Source: Roseburia_C amylophila (GTDB lineage: Bacteria > Bacillota > Clostridia > Lachnospirales > Lachnospiraceae). From it: DNA of 64,000 bases. Both the position numbers and the translations under genes were made by a program. This document shows positions 1 to 7,505 of this stretch, in pieces. The DNA lies in contig NZ_JAOQKI010000007.1 of the NCBI RefSeq assembly GCF_025567465.1, positions 95,130 to 159,129 of the forward strand. The letters are read 5' to 3'. Every line of letters starts with the position of its first letter. Within the stretch, counting starts at the first letter, position 1. The notes beneath the pieces were generated by a model that was given only the letters and a program-made list of their open reading frames with translations, had not been told where the DNA came from and ran no database searches.

Positions 1-615
1 CAAATAATGAACCTGTGTAGTAATCGGCCACAGATAAAAACTGTTAAAGACTTTGTAGGAATCAATCAGCGCAATTGGTACAATTGGTACATGTGCTTTT
101 ATTGCAGATTTAAAACTACCCGCTTTAAAATCACAGACACGATTACGGTTATTGAATTCGTAACCACCTTCTGGAAAAAGAATGTATTTCTTTCCGTTCT
201 TTACATCTTCTGAAACTTCGGTAATAATTTTCAAAGCCTGACGGACATTATCTTTTATTAAACGCTTACCCTGAAGTAAGTCAACAAATTCACTTACCAG
301 AATGGTATGGGATTTTGCTTCGTCCATAACAAGGGAACACGGTTCCTTATGAGTGCTTATGATACCAAGAGCATCATATTTACCCTGATGATTCGGATAC
401 ATAACATATCCACCTTCTTTTGGAAGATTTTCTTCGCCATAGGCTACAGTCTTGATTTTACCGGAACGCTTCATTAAATAAATGACATGACGAACCAGTT
501 TATATCGTTCTTCTTCCGAATATTTTTCCGGATGATCTGCCCACTTTCTCATTTTCGGTATAATATATGGGGCTCGAAAAAGATTCATTAGAATAACATA
601 TATAAAACGTAACAT
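1..615 (-). CDS. plsC: 1-acyl-glycerol-3-phosphate acyltransferase (PlsC-like), partial
   Basis: The reading frame opens at the ATG at 615 behind a good AAGGAG site and is still open at the left edge, so the C-terminus is outside the window (205 codons visible). PlsC enzymes add the second acyl chain to lysophosphatidic acid at the membrane. The HX4D acyltransferase motif is present as NHQGKYD near residue 70, and the FPEGxxx motif as FPEGGYEF about 75 residues later, followed by a VPIVPIAL stretch typical of the family. The glycine in place of the usual FPEGTRS threonine is a mild variation. Which lysophospholipid it acylates cannot be told from sequence. Confidence 0.85.
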   Translation of the reverse strand, partial: MLRFIYVILMNLFRAPYIIPKMRKWADHPEKYSEEERYKLVRHVIYLMKRSGKIKTVAYGEENLPKEGGYVMYPNHQGKYDALGIISTHKEPCSLVMDEAKSHTILVSEFVDLLQGKRLIKDNVRQALKIITEVSEDVKNGKKYILFPEGGYEFNNRNRVCDFKAGSFKSAIKAHVPIVPIALIDSYKVFNSFYLWPITTQVHYL

Positions 616-669
616 TTTCTAACTCCTTGATATTTTAATCTTGTACTATGTATAAAATAATACATAACT

Positions 670-697
670 ATTATACCACATTCCGAAAATTCGACAA
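670..697 (-). promoter_or_regulatory. sigma-A-type promoter of the plsC-like gene
   Basis: Read on the minus strand, TTGTCG (692-697) is followed after 16 bases by TATAAT (670-675). The predicted start of transcription lies about 50 bases upstream of the plsC-like ATG. Confidence 0.6.
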
Positions 698-744
698 CTA
701 TTCTTTCTTTTCTGATAAATTTTTATTTTAAATTTCTTAGCATA

Positions 745-1362
745 TTATGCTGCAATCACTTTAAGGACTGCTTCTGCCAGCTTCTGATGTCCCTCTTCAT
801 TTAAATGTTCTCTATCAGCACTGCTTGGTGCTGCAATATCAGATGCAGCAAGAAAATCGCAGTTGTATTTTAGGGCAATTCTTTGATAAACGGATTTTAA
901 TTTTTTAGATACTTCAACAGATTTTTGATTAAATTCAGGATCAAACTCCGGCTCCCAAACTCCTTCTCCCAATTGGATTGGAGAAATTAACAAAATACGG
1001 GTATCTGAATCAATTTTCCGGATCTGTTTTAATAATTGTTCTATTCCAAGTCCGATTACTTCTGCTGATGCATTATATAAGCTTTTGCAGTCATTCGTTC
1101 CTAACATAAGAACAACCCGGTCAATTGGAGCGTGGCTTTCTAACAGTGTCGGAAGTAAGGCAGCCCCCTTCCGTCCCTCTCTTAGCTCATCTTCAAAGAC
1201 GGTGGTTCTACCGCATAAACCTTCTTCTATAATACGATAACCTTTTTCATATAAATGTTGTTCTAAAAGACCTGTCCATCTGGTATCACGTCCATATCTC
1301 TCTTTTGTGCCTGGAATTAAACCGTAAGTATTTGAATCGCCAAAGCATAATATTTCTTTCAT
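745..1362 (-). CDS. SGNH/GDSL-family hydrolase
   Basis: A 205-residue protein with the SGNH esterase blocks: the nucleophile serine in CFGDSNTYG (residues 6-14), the block III motif LGTNDC around residue 87, and the DxxH-type block V in SADREHLNEEGH near the C-terminus, which gives the catalytic Asp and His. No signal peptide is visible, so it probably acts in the cytoplasm as a small esterase or arylesterase-like hydrolase. The ATG follows a GGAGG site. Substrate is not predictable from the sequence; the family includes acetyl-xylan, lysophospholipid and acyl-CoA hydrolases. Confidence 0.85.
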   Translation of the reverse strand: MKEILCFGDSNTYGLIPGTKERYGRDTRWTGLLEQHLYEKGYRIIEEGLCGRTTVFEDELREGRKGAALLPTLLESHAPIDRVVLMLGTNDCKSLYNASAEVIGLGIEQLLKQIRKIDSDTRILLISPIQLGEGVWEPEFDPEFNQKSVEVSKKLKSVYQRIALKYNCDFLAASDIAAPSSADREHLNEEGHQKLAEAVLKVIAA

Positions 1363-1589
1363 AGTAAACCTCCATTTGTCTAAAACAATGTAATTTGATA
1401 TATGTAGTTGAAAATAATACTTTTTCTAATTTCCTACTATATTAATATGGTTACTATGAAAAGTCAATATAAAATTAAAAATAATATTTAAAATAGCATT
1501 AAAACAAAATCTCTTCTTGCATATCTTATTTATCCAGAAAGGTATCTAATTTATCTAAAAGCGGTCTGTGTTCTGTCATATCTGAAATC

Positions 1590-2066
1590 CTATTTAAATT
1601 CACTGGAAGAATAAGAAACAGTAAGGTACTCTCCCGCATGGATGGTATCACTGGTCAACTGGTTCATCTCTTTTACTTCTTCGATATAGGATGCATAATC
1701 GGCGTCATCACCGGCATATTGCTGGGCAATAGTCCAGAGAGTATCCCCTTTCTGTACTTCAATGCTGGTATAATATTTATAGGTATTTACCTCATTGGAA
1801 GCTTTGCTCTGTGAAGAAGCAAGCAGGTTGCTTCCTAAAATAACACCAAGGATGGTTAAAAGCACTGCCAGAAAAGAAATAATAAGATATCTTTGAATCT
1901 GGCACACATATGCTCTGTTTCTTCTTCCGTTTGCACGAATTGCCATCGTACGATTCGATGTATACTGAGTTCTATCCATATCTCTGCGTCTGTTGTCTAT
2001 TTTATTTCCCCTTCCGTAGTATTTTTTATATTCGTTGTATCCATATACTCTATTATCACGATTCAT
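1590..2066 (-). CDS. yneA: LysM-domain membrane protein, YneA-like SOS cell-division suppressor
   Basis: 158 residues: a basic, Arg/Tyr-rich cytoplasmic N-terminus (1-55), one membrane segment (about 60-85), and a C-terminal LysM domain (about 100-152; VQKGDTLWTIAQQY is the diagnostic start). This is the architecture of B. subtilis YneA, which delays division during DNA damage. The gene is divergent from lexA and its promoter region carries three LexA boxes, which strongly supports an SOS role. The N-terminal tail is longer than in Bacillus YneA. The ATG is preceded by AAAGGAG. The role is inferred from context and architecture rather than from close sequence identity. Confidence 0.8.
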   Translation of the reverse strand: MNRDNRVYGYNEYKKYYGRGNKIDNRRRDMDRTQYTSNRTMAIRANGRRNRAYVCQIQRYLIISFLAVLLTILGVILGSNLLASSQSKASNEVNTYKYYTSIEVQKGDTLWTIAQQYAGDDADYASYIEEVKEMNQLTSDTIHAGEYLTVSYSSSEFK

Positions 2067-2081
2067 TGTTCTATCTCCTTT

Positions 2082-2107
2082 CGAACATCTGTTGCGAACA
2101 TTTGTTT
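2082..2107. promoter_or_regulatory. two adjacent LexA boxes
   Basis: Two Gram-positive LexA boxes lie end to end: CGAACATCTGTTG (2082-2094) and CGAACATTTGTTT (2095-2107). Both match the CGAACnnnnGTTyG pattern closely. They sit just downstream of the predicted transcription start of the yneA-like gene, so bound LexA would block elongation or open-complex formation. Confidence 0.85.
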
Positions 2108-2115
2108 ATATATGC

Positions 2116-2144
2116 ATTATATATAGGGAACATTCGTTTGTCAA
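2116..2144 (-). promoter_or_regulatory. promoter of the yneA-like gene
   Basis: On the minus strand TTGACA (2139-2144), a 17-base spacer and TATAAT (2116-2121) form a consensus sigma-A promoter. The spacer contains a LexA box that touches the -35 element. Confidence 0.85.
2127..2139. promoter_or_regulatory. LexA box in the yneA promoter spacer
   Basis: GGAACATTCGTTT matches the GAACnnnnGTT core and lies between the -35 and -10 elements of the yneA-like promoter, which is a typical repressor position. Confidence 0.8.
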
Positions 2145-2189
2145 GAAGAAAAGCGAACAAATTTTCGGAATATGTGTTTGCTTTTTCTG

Positions 2190-2202
2190 TGAACATATGT
2201 TA
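2190..2202. promoter_or_regulatory. LexA box upstream of lexA (autoregulation)
   Basis: TGAACATATGTTA is a perfectly symmetric core (GAACATATGTT). It lies about 30 bases upstream of the lexA ATG, in the spacer of a weaker candidate promoter (TTTGCT 2177-2182, TAGACT 2201-2206). Confidence 0.85.
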
Positions 2203-2231
2203 GACTTAGAATATAAAAAGGAGGTAATGAG

Positions 2232-2849
2232 ATGGCATACGGAAAAATCAGTTCAAAACAAAAGGAAATTCTTGAATATATTAAACAGGAAATTTTAAAT
2301 AAAGGATACCCACCTGCTGTTCGTGAAATTTGTGAAGCAGTTAATCTGAAATCAACTTCTTCGGTTCATTCTCATCTGGAAACTCTTGAGAAGAATGGAT
2401 ATATCAGACGTGACCCTACGAAGCCAAGAGCAATTGAGATCATTGATGACAGCTTTAATTTAACCAGACGTGAGGTTGTTAATGTTCCTATGGTAGGAAG
2501 TGTTGCTGCAGGACAGCCGATTCTTGCAGTAGAAAATATTACCAGCTATTTTCCTATTCCGGCAGAGTTTATGCCAAATGCAGAAAGCTTTATGCTTCGA
2601 GTTAAGGGAGAAAGTATGATTAATGCAGGTATTTTCGACGGGGATAATGTTCTTGTAAAGCGTCAGTCTACTGCATCTAATGGTGATATTGTGGTTGCTC
2701 TTGTAGATGATTCTGCAACGGTTAAGACCTTTTATAAGGAGGATGGTTATTATCGCCTGCAGCCAGAAAATGATTCCATGGATCCAATTATTGTGAAAGA
2801 ATGTTCTATTCTCGGAAAGGTATTCGGCGTATTCCGTTTCCTGGCTTAG
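2232..2849 (+). CDS. lexA: LexA repressor, SOS autoprotease
   Basis: 205 residues, the normal LexA length. The N-terminal winged helix (1-70) includes PPAVREICEAVNLKSTSSVHSHL. The self-cleavage site is the Ala-Gly in VAAGQP (about residues 91-92). The catalytic Ser is in VKGESMIN and the catalytic Lys in ATVKTFY, so the RecA-stimulated autoprotease looks intact. It represses its own gene and the divergent yneA-like gene through the boxes at 2082-2202. The ATG follows a near-perfect AAAAAGGAGG site. Confidence 0.98.
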   Translation: MAYGKISSKQKEILEYIKQEILNKGYPPAVREICEAVNLKSTSSVHSHLETLEKNGYIRRDPTKPRAIEIIDDSFNLTRREVVNVPMVGSVAAGQPILAVENITSYFPIPAEFMPNAESFMLRVKGESMINAGIFDGDNVLVKRQSTASNGDIVVALVDDSATVKTFYKEDGYYRLQPENDSMDPIIVKECSILGKVFGVFRFLA

Positions 2850-2888
2850 TAATAATTTCAGGCTTATTAAGTAAGTATATTTTAGAAA

Positions 2889-2931
2889 GAAGGCGCTACC
2901 ATACAGACTGTGTTTGTACGATAGTGCCTTC
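2889..2931. terminator. stem-loop between convergent lexA and rsfS
   Basis: GAAGGCGCTACC pairs with GATAGTGCCTTC across a loop of about 20 bases. There is no strong T-run on either side, so it may be a weak bidirectional terminator or an RNA 3'-end stabiliser. Confidence 0.4.
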
Positions 2932-3003
2932 CTGATATGAACATCTTATTATATAACTTTTTATATATCCCTTTTCATAATATACTTCTTAACTATATAT
3001 TTC

Positions 3004-3357
3004 TTAAAGTTCTTCCGGGTCAATATCTTTTCCATCTCTCCAGATGCGCTCTAAATCGTAGAAGAGACGATCTTCTTTTGAGAAGATATGAACGATAATA
3101 TCACTGTAGTCCATCAGAATCCAGCTGGAACGCTGATTTCCTTCAATCTGTTTTGCATGATAACCGGCTTTATATAACTGTTCATCTACGCTGTCCTGCA
3201 TAGCCTGTAACTGGTTGGCATTGCTTCCACTGGCGATAATAAAATAATCTGCGATAACAGATATTTCACTGATATCAATAATACGGATATCTTCTGCCTT
3301 CTTTTCCGATAAAGCCTGATATGCAAGTTTCGCCATTTCTTTCGACTGTTTATTCAT
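3004..3357 (-). CDS. rsfS: ribosome silencing factor RsfS
   Basis: About 117 residues from the ATG at 3357, which has an AGGAGG site; the longer frame from 3390 has none. RsfS binds L14 on the 50S subunit and prevents subunit joining when nutrients are low. Family motifs are visible: DISEISVIADYFIIASG in the centre and SSWILMDYSDIIVHIF toward the C-terminus. It is the last gene of the rplU-to-rsfS operon, and its start overlaps the end of the nadD/yqeK gene by 8 bases (3350-3357), indicating translational coupling. Confidence 0.95.
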   Translation of the reverse strand: MNKQSKEMAKLAYQALSEKKAEDIRIIDISEISVIADYFIIASGSNANQLQAMQDSVDEQLYKAGYHAKQIEGNQRSSWILMDYSDIIVHIFSKEDRLFYDLERIWRDGKDIDPEEL

Positions 3358-4561
3358 GAGAACCTCCTGTATAGTAATGATATGTTTCAAGTGTCATTGG
3401 ATCGATATTTTTATCATTTTTACTGCCATTGAGATAATGAATGGTATCACATAAAATCATTTTCAGTGCTTCATCTAAATCTTCAAAGGCTGTTTTTCTG
3501 ATTTCTTTTAGGTTTGCTGCTTTATCCCGTTTTGGTTCGATATAATCAGCAATAAATACGATTTTATCCAGTGTATTCATTGCCGGTGCCCCGGTGGTAT
3601 GAACAGAAATTGCATGAAGAATCTCTTCGTCCTCTACTTCATATAATACTCTGGCAAGAAATGCACCGACTTTAGCATGAAGTAAAAAAGGATTATCCTT
3701 TTCCACCTGCGTGACAGGAATGTTATTCTTCGCACAGATTTTTAATTTCTTTTCGTTTGGAATACATTTGGCACAATCGTGAAGCAGACCTGCAAGCTGA
3801 GCCTTTTCCATATCATAACCATTTGCCATGGCAAGACAGGCTGAAGTATACATGACCCCTAAAGTATGCTCGTAACGGTCTTTATCCAATTCCTTTTTTA
3901 ATGTTTTTTTTATCTGATTTAATCTTTCGTTCATTGGTGTCTGACCTTCATCCTCCTGATATAAACACTGATGGGCAATATATTCTTCCACTTCCGGTGT
4001 GACAAGATAACGTATCGGTTCCCCTTTTGCTACCCGCTCCCGGATATTATGAGAAGAAACGGAAACATTTGGTGTGATAATCGGCCTTATATCTGCCTCA
4101 TAGAGCCGCTTTAACTCTGCAGCCTTATTCTTTATCCGGTTCATATCCAAATCGTCTCTGATGGCAACTAAAAGCGTTGCAAGACGGCAAATTTCTGCCG
4201 GCTCCATCCATTTATCCAGATAATCAAGGGAATCTGCTCCCATAATGAAATAGAGTTCCCAGTCCGGATAGGTCCGATGAAGCTCCTGCAGCGTCAGATA
4301 CGTATAACTGGTGCGGGCTGCATTAATCTCCATGGCCGAAAAATAAAAATCCGGATTATTTTTAATCGACAGGCGAATCATTTCCAGCCGGTGGGCAGAC
4401 TGTTCAATCTCTTTATCATCCTTATGAGGCGAATGTCCCGTTGGAATAAAAAGAATCTGGTCTAAATGATATTGTGTTACCGCATTCTGTGCAATAATCA
4501 GATGCCCGATATGAATCGGATCAAAGGTTCCGCCAATAATTCCAATACGCACTTTCTTCAA
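3350..4561 (-). CDS. nadD: NadD-YqeK fusion: nicotinate-nucleotide adenylyltransferase with HD hydrolase domain
   Basis: 403 residues in one uninterrupted frame. Residues 1-200 are NadD: nucleotidyltransferase motif GGTFDPIHIGH near the start and SSHNIRERVAKG near 170, making nicotinate adenine dinucleotide in NAD synthesis. Residues 213-400 are a YqeK-type HD domain with LLHDCAKCIP, SVHTTG and FIADYIEP metal-binding motifs, the family that cleaves diadenosine tetraphosphate symmetrically. In Bacilli these are two adjacent genes. The linker runs near residue 205-215. The predicted start is TTG at 4561 (AAGGGTGG upstream); no ATG precedes MKKVRIG-like sequence. It lies between yhbY and rsfS. 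Confidence 0.93.
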   Translation of the reverse strand: MKKVRIGIIGGTFDPIHIGHLIIAQNAVTQYHLDQILFIPTGHSPHKDDKEIEQSAHRLEMIRLSIKNNPDFYFSAMEINAARTSYTYLTLQELHRTYPDWELYFIMGADSLDYLDKWMEPAEICRLATLLVAIRDDLDMNRIKNKAAELKRLYEADIRPIITPNVSVSSHNIRERVAKGEPIRYLVTPEVEEYIAHQCLYQEDEGQTPMNERLNQIKKTLKKELDKDRYEHTLGVMYTSACLAMANGYDMEKAQLAGLLHDCAKCIPNEKKLKICAKNNIPVTQVEKDNPFLLHAKVGAFLARVLYEVEDEEILHAISVHTTGAPAMNTLDKIVFIADYIEPKRDKAANLKEIRKTAFEDLDEALKMILCDTIHYLNGSKNDKNIDPMTLETYHYYTGGSHE

Positions 4562-4597
4562 TCTTCTACCACCCTTCCAAGGTATAAAAGCTTTCGT

Positions 4598-4891
4598 TTA
4601 TAACAATTCAATCTTTGGATGTTTCTTTGATTTACGGTAAAGAACGATTTTTTTACCAGTTACCGCAACCACCTGTGCATGCGTACGCTCTGCAATCATT
4701 TCGCCTAATTCGCGAGGATCATCTGCACAGTTTTTTAATACAGAAATCTTGATTAATTCACGTTTTTCAATGGCATCATCTACTGCTGAAATAATTTCCG
4801 GTGTAAGAGATGCCTTTCCAATCTGGAAAATTGGATTTATCGTACTTGCCATTCCTCTTAAATGGGAACGCTGCTTACTCGTTAATTCCAT
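4598..4891 (-). CDS. yhbY: YhbY-family CRM-domain RNA-binding protein
   Basis: 97 residues forming a single CRM domain: LTSKQRSHLRGMAS at the N-terminus and the conserved FQIGKASLT (GxxG-type RNA-binding loop) after it. Family members bind pre-50S ribosomal particles. The gene sits directly after obg, another 50S assembly factor, with a 6-base gap, and an AAGGAG site overlaps the end of obg. Confidence 0.95.
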   Translation of the reverse strand: MELTSKQRSHLRGMASTINPIFQIGKASLTPEIISAVDDAIEKRELIKISVLKNCADDPRELGEMIAERTHAQVVAVTGKKIVLYRKSKKHPKIELL

Positions 4892-4897
4892 AATGAT

Positions 4898-6187
4898 TTA
4901 CTCCTTATAATAATCGAATTCAAGTCCATACATACGGACTGTATCACCTTCCTGAATACCCTTTGCCTCTAATTCCTTTAAGATACCCTGTTCTTTTAAG
5001 AATTTCTGGAAGAAAAGGAAACCTTTCTCCGAATCAATATTGGTGTAACCCAGCATTTTATCAATCTTAGGTCCTTCCACCACATAAGCACCATCTTCCG
5101 GATCAATCTCAATGGTATAAGGTTCACCCTCTAATGCTCTCGAATCCGGGAAGAATTCCTGCTCATAGATAACCGGTGTATCGTCCATTTCATCTAAAAG
5201 ACTCTTCACATAAAACATTAACTCACGTACACCCTGACGGCTGACCGCAGAAATTGGAAATACTTTAATGCCGGATGGTTCAAAGGTTTCTTTTAATTTC
5301 TCAATTATTTCATTATTGCCTTCATAAATAGCATCAATTTTATTGGCTGCAATAACCTGAGGTTTCTTTAACAATTCAGGGTTAAAGGATTCCAGCTCCT
5401 GATTGATGGCATGAATATCTGCAATCGGATCTCTGCCTTCTGTTCCGGCAGCATCCACGACATGAATGATAACCTTGGTTCGCTCTATATGCTTTAAGAA
5501 TTCATGTCCAAGACCGATTCCTTCGGATGCCCCTTCAATCAGCCCCGGAATATCAGCCATGACAAATCCGGCACCTTCGCCTAAATCAACGACACCAAGA
5601 ATCGGATTTAAAGTTGTAAAATGATAATTTGCAATCTTTGGTGTTGCATTGGTGGAACAGGATAATAAAGTTGATTTTCCCACATTTGGGAAGCCGACTA
5701 AACCAACATCAGCAATTACTTTAAGTTCCAGTCGAACTTCAAGTTCCAATGCTTCCTGCCCCGGCTGTGCATATTTCGGTGCCTGCATGGAAGAGGTTGC
5801 AAAATGCTGATTGCCAAGTCCACCCTTTCCACCGGTTAAAATAATCTGTCTTTTATTCTCACCGGACATATCTGCAATTACCTTATCGGTAGCTGCATCA
5901 CGGATAATGGTTCCGGCAGGAACATGGATGACAAGGTCTTCACCCTTTTTTCCGTGGCAGTTTCGTTTTTTTCCTTCTTCTCCGTTTTCTGCAGTCCATT
6001 TGTGTTTATGACGGAAATCATTTAATGTATTCATGCTGTCATCTACTTCAAAGATGATATCGCCACCTTTTCCACCATCGCCACCGTCCGGGCCGCCATC
6101 CGGAACATATTTTTCACGGCGGAAGCTCACATGACCGTTGCCGCCTTTTCCTGATTTTATAATAATTTTTGCACTATCGGCAAACAT
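4898..6187 (-). CDS. obg: GTPase ObgE/CgtA, 50S ribosome assembly
   Basis: 429 residues with all three Obg parts: the glycine-rich N-terminal fold (1-158; DGGPDGGDGGKGG), the GTPase domain (about 159-330; G1 GFPNVGKST, G3 DIPGLIEGA, G4 NKID), and the Obg C-terminal domain (about 350-429). Obg binds the 50S subunit and couples ribosome maturation to ppGpp and growth. Length is normal for Firmicutes. The ATG follows a GAGGT site. Confidence 0.98.
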   Translation of the reverse strand: MFADSAKIIIKSGKGGNGHVSFRREKYVPDGGPDGGDGGKGGDIIFEVDDSMNTLNDFRHKHKWTAENGEEGKKRNCHGKKGEDLVIHVPAGTIIRDAATDKVIADMSGENKRQIILTGGKGGLGNQHFATSSMQAPKYAQPGQEALELEVRLELKVIADVGLVGFPNVGKSTLLSCSTNATPKIANYHFTTLNPILGVVDLGEGAGFVMADIPGLIEGASEGIGLGHEFLKHIERTKVIIHVVDAAGTEGRDPIADIHAINQELESFNPELLKKPQVIAANKIDAIYEGNNEIIEKLKETFEPSGIKVFPISAVSRQGVRELMFYVKSLLDEMDDTPVIYEQEFFPDSRALEGEPYTIEIDPEDGAYVVEGPKIDKMLGYTNIDSEKGFLFFQKFLKEQGILKELEAKGIQEGDTVRMYGLEFDYYKE

Positions 6188-6295
6188 AATTTTCTACCTC
6201 ATTATTGATTGTGATTAAATATCAGTTACTGTAATCAAATGATAACTTTAATTGTTTCTAAATTACTTCAAGTTAAAATATAGTTTCCTATAAGT

Positions 6296-6329
6296 GAAAA
6301 TAGACCCGGCGCTTTCGTGTCGGGTCTAT
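6296..6329 (-). terminator. intra-operon stem-loop between rpmA and obg
   Basis: A 9-base-pair stem (ATAGACCCG at 6300-6308 with CGGGTCTAT at 6321-6329), followed on the minus strand by TTTTCACTT. It would allow partial termination after rpmA, so that ribosomal protein mRNA exceeds obg mRNA. Confidence 0.65.
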
Positions 6330-6337
6330 CATGCATC

Positions 6338-6628
6338 TTATTCGTTTGTTGCTACTGGATAAACAGAAGCCTGTTTCTTATCTCTGCCTTTTCTTTCAAA
6401 TCTAAGAACACCGTCTGTTAATGCGAATAAAGTATCATCTCCGCCGATACCAACGTTAACGCCTGGATGAATCTTTGTTCCACGCTGTCTGTATAAAATG
6501 TTACCAGCCTTAACGAACTGTCCGTCTGCTCTTTTTGCACCTAATCTCTTGGATTCAGAATCTCTACCGTTCTTAGTAGAACCAACTCCCTTTTTATGAG
6601 CAAAAAACTGAAGGTTCATATTCAACAT
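6338..6628 (-). CDS. rpmA: 50S ribosomal protein L27 with Firmicute cleavable N-terminus
   Basis: 96 residues. The mature protein begins at AHKKGVGSTKNGRDSESKRLG, the classic L27 start. It is preceded by MLNMNLQFF, the extension found in Firmicutes and removed by the Prp protease at Phe-Ala, so the catalytically important N-terminus can reach the peptidyl-transferase centre. The protease gene is directly upstream. A GGAGGTG site fixes the ATG at 6628. Confidence 0.98.
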   Translation of the reverse strand: MLNMNLQFFAHKKGVGSTKNGRDSESKRLGAKRADGQFVKAGNILYRQRGTKIHPGVNVGIGGDDTLFALTDGVLRFERKGRDKKQASVYPVATNE

Positions 6629-6631
6629 GTT

Positions 6632-6961
6632 CTACACCTCCTTGAAGTTTAAAATGATGTAATCATTTCCATAATTGTTTTGTATTCCCTGTAAGCCTAA
6701 AACCATTGTGTCCAAAAGTAACTTTGCATCATGTCCTGCCGGCTGCTCAAAAGATACGGAAATCAATCCGGTCTCTTCGTCCTGATTGGTCTTGAACTGT
6801 TCTTTTGTGAACATTCCAAGGGCATTGATTGTATTAATCACAAGAACCGAAATTCCTGCACATACAATATCCTCTCCGGCATCTGCATATTCAGCATGTC
6901 CGACACAGGAAAAAGCAAGATACTCTTGTTTCTGGTTTCGAAAAATCGTTATCTTTGTCAT
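6632..6961 (-). CDS. prp: ribosomal-processing cysteine protease Prp
   Basis: 109 residues. Prp removes the N-terminal extension of L27. The catalytic His lies in CVGHAEYADAG (about residue 22) and the catalytic Cys in DIVCAGISVLV (about residue 34), matching the family's His/Cys pair. It sits between rplU and rpmA, with a 3-base gap to its substrate's gene, as in other Firmicutes. Confidence 0.96.
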   Translation of the reverse strand: MTKITIFRNQKQEYLAFSCVGHAEYADAGEDIVCAGISVLVINTINALGMFTKEQFKTNQDEETGLISVSFEQPAGHDAKLLLDTMVLGLQGIQNNYGNDYIILNFKEV

Positions 6962-6977
6962 AACAATTTCCTATCGA

Positions 6978-7283
6978 TTACGCATTAATTTTTTCGATTT
7001 TCACCTGTGTGAACGCCTGTCTATGACCGTTCTTCTTGTGATAGCCGGTTTTTCTCTTATACTTGTAAACGATAACTTTCTTAGCTCTGCCTTCTTTTAC
7101 TACAGAAGCTTCTACAGTTGCGTTAGCTGCGTCTGCACCAACTTTTAATCCGTTGTCAGATACTGCTAAAACCTGATCGAAAGTTACTTTCTCACCAGCC
7201 TCAACACCAAGCTTTTCAATGGTAATGATATCGCCTTCAGATACTTTGTACTGTTTACCACCTGTTGCTATAATTGCGTACAT
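6978..7283 (-). CDS. rplU: 50S ribosomal protein L21
   Basis: 101 residues from the ATG at 7283, which has an AGGAGG site; the frame extends upstream but those codons lie in the leader. MYAIIATGGKQYKVSEGD is the canonical L21 start, and the C-terminal KRKTGYHKKNGHRQ is the rRNA-binding loop. It is the first gene of the operon running through rsfS. Confidence 0.98.
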   Translation of the reverse strand: MYAIIATGGKQYKVSEGDIITIEKLGVEAGEKVTFDQVLAVSDNGLKVGADAANATVEASVVKEGRAKKVIVYKYKRKTGYHKKNGHRQAFTQVKIEKINA

Positions 7284-7361
7284 ATGGCACCTCCTATTAT
7301 CATTACTCGCCAGTTGTGGTGCTATCCTTACGATAGACTTATACCTCACTGTGCGGCATAC
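7284..7361 (-). ncRNA. probable L21 leader (ribosomal-protein autoregulatory RNA)
   Basis: The roughly 78-base leader between the promoter and the rplU ribosome site can fold: CTATC pairs with GATAG around GTAAG, inside a longer imperfect pairing of GCCGCACAGTG with CACCACAACTGGC. Firmicutes have an L21 leader at this place (Rfam L21_leader); assignment here is by position and foldability, not by covariance search. Confidence 0.5.
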
Positions 7362-7367
7362 TGTTAT

Positions 7368-7396
7368 ATCATAGCACACGAATTAGGATTCGTCAA
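7368..7396 (-). promoter_or_regulatory. promoter of the rplU operon
   Basis: On the minus strand TTGACG (7391-7396), 17 bases, then TATGAT (7368-7373). Confidence 0.8.
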
Positions 7397-7505
7397 CTAT
7401 TTTACGCTATAATTTTAATTATTTTTCAGGTACTTTCGGGTATTGTATTCAGATATTTCTTTGCATATCTTGATATATACCTTAATGTGGCTTTTGCAGC
7501 TGCTA

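Noticed and set aside
1893..2298. Plus-strand frames across the yneA/lexA region
   Set aside because: They overlap the clear yneA-like coding strand and LexA boxes and have no homology or ribosome sites.
3900..3960. Possible internal start (ATG before the YqeK part) with an AGGAGG upstream
   Set aside because: The AGGAGG is about 17 bases from the ATG, too far for an efficient start; the fusion reads through without interruption.
4277..4465. Plus-strand frame within nadD/yqeK
   Set aside because: No ribosome site, poor composition, antisense to a clear gene.
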